From Prochlorococcus sp. scB241_528O2 (GTDB lineage: Bacteria > Cyanobacteriota > Cyanobacteriia > PCC-6307 > Cyanobiaceae), in the NCBI GenBank assembly GCA_000634115.1, contig JFLJ01000060.1, positions 1-64,000 on the forward strand: a stretch of DNA of 64,000 nt, given 5' to 3'. Positions 59,883 through 64,000 of this stretch are shown in pieces (positions within the stretch are counted from its first letter, which is position 1; every line of letters starts with the position of its first letter). The notes under the pieces were generated by a model that ran no database searches, had not been told where the DNA came from, and saw only the letters and a program-made list of their open reading frames with translations. Position numbers and translations under genes: made by a program.

Positions 59883-60899
59883 TTATTTGTTGTATTTCTG
59901 TAAAAGATAAAGTAAAGCCATTCTTATGGGGATACCATTTGCAACTTGATTATTGATTAAGCAATGAGGATATTCATCCACTACTTTACTACTGATTTCA
60001 ATACCTCTATTAATAGGTCCAGGATGAAGAACTGGAATTTCTTTATTATTTAAAGATAATTTCTCTGGGGTTAAGCCATAGTCCAAACTATATGAATCAA
60101 TGCTGCTTAGTAAATTCTTCATCATTCTCTCTTTTTGGAGTCTTAAAACAATAATTGCATCTGCAGATTTTATTGATTCTTGCAATGATCTAGAAATTGT
60201 TATCGACCCTCTTGATTTAACAGGATCTTCTATTTGATTTGGCCCAGGGGTTTTTAAAAAATTAATAAATTCATCAGGTATTAATGTTTTAGGACCACAT
60301 AAGATTATGTCTGCACCGAATGCACTTAAAGCCCAAAGATTTGATCTTGCAACCCTTGAGTGATTGACGTCTCCAATTATAAGAATTTTTTTGGAATTTA
60401 AAATCTCTGGACTTAGTGATTTTTTGGAAAAGAATTTTATTAATGTGTAGATGTCTAGCAATCCTTGGCTAGGGTGACTATGTAATCCATCTCCTGCATT
60501 AAGAACCGAAGTCTTGGAGTTTATTGCATCAAGTTTTTTAGCGATCTCAAAAGTTATGTAACTCGATGAATGTCTAATAACTAATGTATCTGCACCCATG
60601 ACAGAATAAGTTATTGCTGTATCAATTATTGTTTCTCCTTTCGTTAAAGAACTAGATGATGGGGCAAAAGTTTGTACATCCGCAGATAGCCTTTTTGCTG
60701 CAAGTTCAAAGCTATTTTTTGTTCTTGTACTAGCTTCAAAAAACAAAGATGTTACCAAAGTCCCTTGTAAAGCAGGGATCTTTTTCGTTCCTGCATTCTT
60801 TAGTCCATCAAATCTATTAGCCAATTCAAATACTGATTTGTAATCTTGAATTGAAAAATTAGCTAGTGTGTGGATATGTTTATGAGGCCAAATTTGCAT
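59883..60899 (-). CDS. pyrB: Aspartate carbamoyltransferase catalytic subunit
   Basis: Joins carbamoyl phosphate and aspartate in pyrimidine synthesis. Signature motifs: [19 protein letters not shown] near residue 54, [12 protein letters not shown] near 142, [12 protein letters not shown] and [12 protein letters not shown] near 290. Length 338 is normal. It follows the glycosylase gene (five bases) on the same strand. Confidence 0.97.
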   Translation of the reverse strand: MQIWPHKHIHTLANFSIQDYKSVFELANRFDGLKNAGTKKIPALQGTLVTSLFFEASTRTKNSFELAAKRLSADVQTFAPSSSSLTKGETIIDTAITYSVMGADTLVIRHSSSYITFEIAKKLDAINSKTSVLNAGDGLHSHPSQGLLDIYTLIKFFSKKSLSPEILNSKKILIIGDVNHSRVARSNLWALSAFGADIILCGPKTLIPDEFINFLKTPGPNQIEDPVKSRGSITISRSLQESIKSADAIIVLRLQKERMMKNLLSSIDSYSLDYGLTPEKLSLNNKEIPVLHPGPINRGIEISSKVVDEYPHCLINNQVANGIPIRMALLYLLQKYNK

Positions 60900-60904
60900 T
60901 ATGC

Positions 60905-61504
60905 TTACAAAGATAAATGATTATTTAATTTAGGTGTTCTGTCACCTTTTAATCTTTTACTTACACTCCTACTATTTTTGAGATACCATCGCCATTTTAT
61001 ATTTTTTGCCTTGGATATGCCAATTCTCGTAGTTTGAATAAGATCTTTTTTTTCTAGAATTGAGTCTCTTTGAGAAATCCATAAAGAATTATTATTAAGA
61101 ACTTCAAGTGAGTTAAATGATATATCTATTCCGAATATCTTAGTAACTAGACCAGGTCCAGAAGCTAATCTTTCATTCTTTTTAGGGATAAAAACTGACC
61201 TGATTAATACACCACTCGCAAAATTTTCTTTATCAGTAACTATGTTTAAACAATGATGAATCCCATAGGATTTGTAAATATAAAATGTTCCAGGTTTGCC
61301 GAATAATGATTTATTTGATTCAGTTATTTTGCGGTAGCCATGACAGGCCTCTTCTTCCTGTGAATAAGCTTCAGTTTCAACAATTATTCCCTTAACTTGA
61401 TCTTTCTCATTATTTTTTTTAATAAGATAACAGCCTATTAAATCAGGGGCAACAAGTTTAGAGTGTCGATAAAAAAAATTTTTTGGAAATAAGTGTTCTT
61501 CTAT
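60905..61504 (-). CDS. mpg: 3-methyladenine (alkyladenine) DNA glycosylase without a normal start
   Basis: Base-excision repair glycosylase of the AAG/MPG family. The minus-strand frame reads [19 protein letters not shown] near the start, then [17 protein letters not shown] (catalytic Glu and Tyr), [16 protein letters not shown] and [15 protein letters not shown]. All family blocks are present over about 200 residues. No ATG, GTG or TTG occurs in frame before the tail; the first open codons after an in-frame TGA (61508-61510) are AAA and ATA (61502-61504), used here as a nominal start. A TTG at 61509-61511 is one base out of frame and would fit if the A5 run had four A. pyrB lies downstream. 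Confidence 0.85.
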   Translation of the reverse strand: MEEHLFPKNFFYRHSKLVAPDLIGCYLIKKNNEKDQVKGIIVETEAYSQEEEACHGYRKITESNKSLFGKPGTFYIYKSYGIHHCLNIVTDKENFASGVLIRSVFIPKKNERLASGPGLVTKIFGIDISFNSLEVLNNNSLWISQRDSILEKKDLIQTTRIGISKAKNIKWRWYLKNSRSVSKRLKGDRTPKLNNHLSL

Positions 61505-61625
61505 TTTTCAATTTTTATCTAATATTATTTTTAGCTGAGAAAGATAATTTAGTCTATTAATTAAGATTGATTTTAGAAGGATGTTATTATTTAGTTTCTA
61601 TAATTATTTGAAATTCAAAGGATAT

Positions 61626-61697
61626 ATGAATCAAAATGTTCTATATAAACTAGTATTTAATAAAGCAAAATATTTAAGCTATGACAAAAATAACTAA
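61626..61697 (+). CDS. Possible short upstream frame overlapping gatC start
   Basis: A 23-codon frame (MNQNVLYKLVFNKAKYLSYD, then KNN) with AAGGA directly before it. Its stop lies 14 bases inside gatC. gatC has no clear Shine-Dalgarno, so this frame could provide translational coupling. It may be only chance in AT-rich DNA. Confidence 0.3.
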   Translation: MNQNVLYKLVFNKAKYLSYDKNN

Positions 61698-61974
61698 AGA
61701 GGAAGTAAAAAAAGTTGCGCATTTGGCGAGATTGGAGCTTAACGAGGATGAAGTTAATAATCACGCAGAACAATTAGAAAAAATATTAGAATATATAAAA
61801 CACCTTGAAAAAATCGATACAGATGATGTACCTTGTACCACAAGAGCGATAGAGGTTATAAATGTATTTAGAAAAGACGAAAAGAAAAAGTCTAGTTGCA
61901 CTGAAGAGCTATTAGAATTGGGTCCATCTAAAGAAGATAAATACTTTAAAGTACCAAAAATTATGAATGAATAA
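61681..61974 (+). CDS. gatC: Aspartyl/glutamyl-tRNA amidotransferase subunit C
   Basis: Small structural subunit of the GatCAB complex that amidates Glu-tRNA-Gln and Asp-tRNA-Asn. The start KEEVKKVAHLARLELNEDEV, then a helical YIKHLEKIDTDDVPCTTR segment is typical. Length 97 is normal. gatA and gatB are not in the window. It converges with crtR, stops two bases apart. Confidence 0.93.
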   Translation: MTKITKEEVKKVAHLARLELNEDEVNNHAEQLEKILEYIKHLEKIDTDDVPCTTRAIEVINVFRKDEKKKSSCTEELLELGPSKEDKYFKVPKIMNE

Positions 61975-61975
61975 G

Positions 61976-62995
61976 TTAGTTGGTTTCTATAAATGTTTTA
62001 TTTACTAACTTTAATAAATATTTTTTTATTTTATAACCTGGATATAAATTTATGATTTTTCTAATCTTTCCCCTCTTTTTTCTATGAGTTCTTACACCTA
62101 TTAATAAATCATAAATAAAGTTAAAAATGTCTTCTTTACTTTCAAATATCCCAACTCTTTGAGGGGAACCTTTCATATCTAATAATGGCTTAGTTTTTTC
62201 ATAGGCTATTTTGTATTCAAACCAAGGAATCGACGGCCAAAGATGATGAATGAGATGGTAATTTTGACCCATTATTAATAAATTCATAAATTTGCTTGGA
62301 TAAACTCGAGAATTTATCCATTTATTTCTCGATCGAAAAGGTCTATGAGGCAGATAATCAAAAAATATTCCTAAAGTAACTCCCACCATTAATGCTGGTC
62401 CGAACCATAGATTGTAGATGAGATTCATAAAGTCAAATTTTATTCCTGCCAAGATTATTGTTATAAAGATAGATCTTTCAATTCCCCATTGTAGTAATTC
62501 ATATTTTCGCCAGAGCTTTCTTTGGAAAAAAAATACTTCATGGTAGAAAAATCTTGGAGCAATTAGCCAAATAGGGCCAAAAGTACTGACAATATGATCC
62601 GGATCATTTTTTGGATGATTTACGTGAATATGATGTTGTAGATGTACCCTTGTAAAAACTGGGAAACTAAATCCTAAAAGAATTGCTGAGCCATGACCCA
62701 TCGCTTGATTTATCCAAGGTACAGGGTGAGCAGCTTTGTGGCATGCATCATGAATAACTGTACCCTCAATATGCAAAGCAAGAAAAGCAGTGGCCACAAG
62801 TAAAGGTAGAGGCCATTCACCTCTATACCATTGCCAGATGCTAAGAAAAGCAAGAAAATAACCACCAAAGAAAAGACCTAATGTTGGATTCCAAAAACTT
62901 GGCGGATCAACGTAATTTTTAATCTCCTTTTGCCAATTAAATGTCCTTGAAGAATTAGTAATTCTTGTTGTATTTTTATTGGTTAAGTTTGAAAT
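61976..62995 (-). CDS. crtR: Beta-carotene hydroxylase CrtR, nonstandard start
   Basis: Membrane di-iron hydroxylase that adds hydroxyl groups to beta-carotene to make zeaxanthin. Histidine boxes are HDACHKAAH, HLQHHIHVNHP and HLIHHLWPSIPW, with several transmembrane helices. The frame is open from an in-frame TAA at 63002-63004. A GTG at 62797 lies inside the first membrane helix, and the residues before it (IKNYVDPPSFWNPTLGLFFG) are CrtR-like. No ATG, GTG or TTG is found further up; ATT at 62993-62995 is used as a nominal start, giving 339 residues. Converges with gatC. Confidence 0.85.
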   Translation of the reverse strand: MSNLTNKNTTRITNSSRTFNWQKEIKNYVDPPSFWNPTLGLFFGGYFLAFLSIWQWYRGEWPLPLLVATAFLALHIEGTVIHDACHKAAHPVPWINQAMGHGSAILLGFSFPVFTRVHLQHHIHVNHPKNDPDHIVSTFGPIWLIAPRFFYHEVFFFQRKLWRKYELLQWGIERSIFITIILAGIKFDFMNLIYNLWFGPALMVGVTLGIFFDYLPHRPFRSRNKWINSRVYPSKFMNLLIMGQNYHLIHHLWPSIPWFEYKIAYEKTKPLLDMKGSPQRVGIFESKEDIFNFIYDLLIGVRTHRKKRGKIRKIINLYPGYKIKKYLLKLVNKTFIETN

Positions 62996-63164
62996 AGTTT
63001 CTTATATTCTTTAAATAATATAACTGATATTTTTAGATGATTGTATGCTCAAATCAAAAAAGAAATTTAAAGAGATTTTCAATTTAATTCTTATATGTCA
63101 AATTAATCATCATAAGTTAAAAATATTTTTAAAATAAACCACTTTCAATTATTATTTAATGTGT

Positions 63165-63246
63165 GCGGTCGTGGCGGAATTGGTAGACGCGCGAGTTTTA
63201 GGTACTCGTATCTTCGGGTGTGGGAGTTCAAGTCTCCCCGACCGCA
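63165..63246 (+). tRNA. trnL-UAG: tRNA-Leu (UAG)
   Basis: The acceptor arms GCGGTCG (63165-63171) and CGACCGC (63239-63245) pair fully, with discriminator A at 63246. The anticodon arm CGAGT/ACTCG holds the loop TTTAGGT with anticodon TAG at 63199-63201. A long variable arm (class II) of about 14 bases is present, as in leucine tRNAs. GTTCAAGTC forms the T-loop region. CCA is not encoded. It reads CUN codons. Confidence 0.98.
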
Positions 63247-63317
63247 TTTAAGGGAATTCTGATACAAAGTTTATAAATTAATATTAAATTCTTATAATTT
63301 AATTAAATGTTTAAGTA

Positions 63318-63776
63318 ATGAATAACTTGATAGTTTATTTAGGATTTTTTTATATCGTAGTTGGGACTATATTTTTATTCGTACCTATATTTTATCTTGA
63401 GCTAGGCAGACCAAAAGACTTAATAAAAGCTTTTTTAAACTTATTACTAGGTTTCATATTAATCATTAAAAATAAAGCCATAGATACGTCATCTTTTGTA
63501 ATTCTCCTACTATTAACAATACTTCTCGTTTTATATCTTGTAGAGCTTTTCTTATCTAGATGGAATCAATTGACAGATAAAGAAAAGAAAAAATTAACTA
63601 CTTTTATGGAATTCAAACAAAATCTTTCGAAAATATTAGAGGCTATCAATCTTGGAGTTAGTAATTTTAGAAAACCTTTGAATTTTTTTACATTTGATAG
63701 CAATAATCAAAAAACAATCTCAAAAAAGTGGGTCAGAAATGATAAAAATGAAAAAAATGATAATATAAAAGCTTGA
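63318..63776 (+). CDS. Membrane protein of unknown function
   Basis: A 152-residue protein with two or three N-terminal hydrophobic helices (about 3-26, 38-50, 56-76) then a charged tail. I recognise no family; such proteins are common and variable in Prochlorococcus. The start ATG at 63318 is clear. It lies between tRNA-Leu and ileS on the same strand. Confidence 0.7.
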   Translation: MNNLIVYLGFFYIVVGTIFLFVPIFYLELGRPKDLIKAFLNLLLGFILIIKNKAIDTSSFVILLLLTILLVLYLVELFLSRWNQLTDKEKKKLTTFMEFKQNLSKILEAINLGVSNFRKPLNFFTFDSNNQKTISKKWVRNDKNEKNDNIKA

Positions 63777-63888
63777 AACTAAATCAATTATTTATTTGAA
63801 ACATCCCAAAAAAACTACAGGTCAATTAAGAAAGAATATAATAAATTAGATTTATTTAAACAATTCCATTGATCAACAATATTGTCGT

Positions 63889-64000
63889 ATGAAATCTCAA
63901 AATAACAAAGAACAGAAATCAGACTTTTCCTATAAAGAGACTTTAAATTTACTTAAAACTGACTTCTCAATGCGTGCTAACTCAGTTGTAAGAGAACCTG
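63889..64000 (+). CDS. ileS: Isoleucyl-tRNA synthetase, 5' end
   Basis: Only the first 37 codons are in the window. The start is [20 protein letters not shown] and leads to [16 protein letters not shown], which matches the conserved N-terminal segment (K-T-x-F-x-M-R-A-N) of bacterial IleS. The gene continues past base 64000. Cut at the window edge, not truncated in nature. Confidence 0.9.
   Translation, partial: MKSQNNKEQKSDFSYKETLNLLKTDFSMRANSVVREP

Noticed and set aside
63045-63137. Thirty-codon ATG frame upstream of tRNA-Leu
   Set aside because: No Shine-Dalgarno and low-complexity Lys/Ile-rich product; chance is likely.

Overview
This window is the core chromosome of a small-genome marine cyanobacterium, most probably high-light-adapted Prochlorococcus. 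The evidence is very AT-rich DNA, genes packed with overlapping ends, intact photosystem genes (psbA, psbO), CP12, NDH-1 subunit H, phylloquinone genes, a beta-carotene hydroxylase, marine-type SbtA/SbtB/SulP bicarbonate uptake genes, and small proteins of picocyanobacterial type. The exact clade cannot be fixed from sequence alone. I see no phage, insertion sequence, CRISPR array, rRNA operon or genomic island. One tRNA gene is present.

Layout. 1-5.7 kb: the 3' end of ndhH, then a phylloquinone block (hotdog thioesterase, menE, menC, menA, menF). 5.7-10.6 kb: gshB and grxC, then a rightward run of prfB (with a programmed +1 frameshift), a DUF3285 protein, ybeY, dgkA, trpG and a metallo-beta-lactamase-fold protein. 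10.6-22.2 kb: an aminotransferase, argS, nadC, mnmE, a DUF2062 protein, the Rel/SpoT alarmone enzyme, a fused double-ATPase ABC protein, an RluD-type pseudouridine synthase and an RbgA-type ribosome GTPase. 22.4-28.5 kb: pgk, a secreted unknown, murG, a CobC-like aminotransferase, pyrD and rnhA. 28.5-34.7 kb (leftward): clpB2, secE, nusG, rplK, rplA, then an L10 leader, rplJ and rplL. 34.9-47.5 kb: eno, a UbiB-family kinase, a thioredoxin-reductase-like flavoprotein, the sbtB-sbtA-bicA-like cluster, hemB, a glyoxalase-fold protein, mutS2 and obg. 47.6-59.9 kb: small conserved genes including CP12, a GST, an aspartoacylase-like enzyme, psbA, aroC, an Eda-like protein, ftsH, sat, psbO, coaBC, DUF2555 and Ycf20/DUF565. 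59.9-64 kb: pyrB, an alkyladenine glycosylase gene (mpg) without a normal start, gatC, crtR (also without a normal start), tRNA-Leu(UAG), a membrane protein and the 5' end of ileS.

How the genes fit together. Photosynthesis and carbon acquisition are served by psbA, psbO, ndhH, the men genes, crtR, ftsH, CP12 and the bicarbonate cluster. Central metabolism has pgk, eno, sat, pyrB, pyrD, nadC, hemB, aroC and trpG. Translation and ribosome assembly are heavily represented. Several convergent pairs overlap at their 3' ends.

Most unusual points: the thioredoxin-reductase-like protein keeps its CxxC but lacks the NADPH site (DDOR-like); mpg and crtR both lack ATG/GTG/TTG starts; an unlisted 42-codon gene lies upstream of psbA; a PII-like SbtB lacks the C-terminal cysteine loop; an MBL-fold protein lacks HxHxDH; an Eda-like protein has degenerate motifs; and hairpins flank the starts of psbA and clpB2. 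I found no convincing wholly new multi-gene system.
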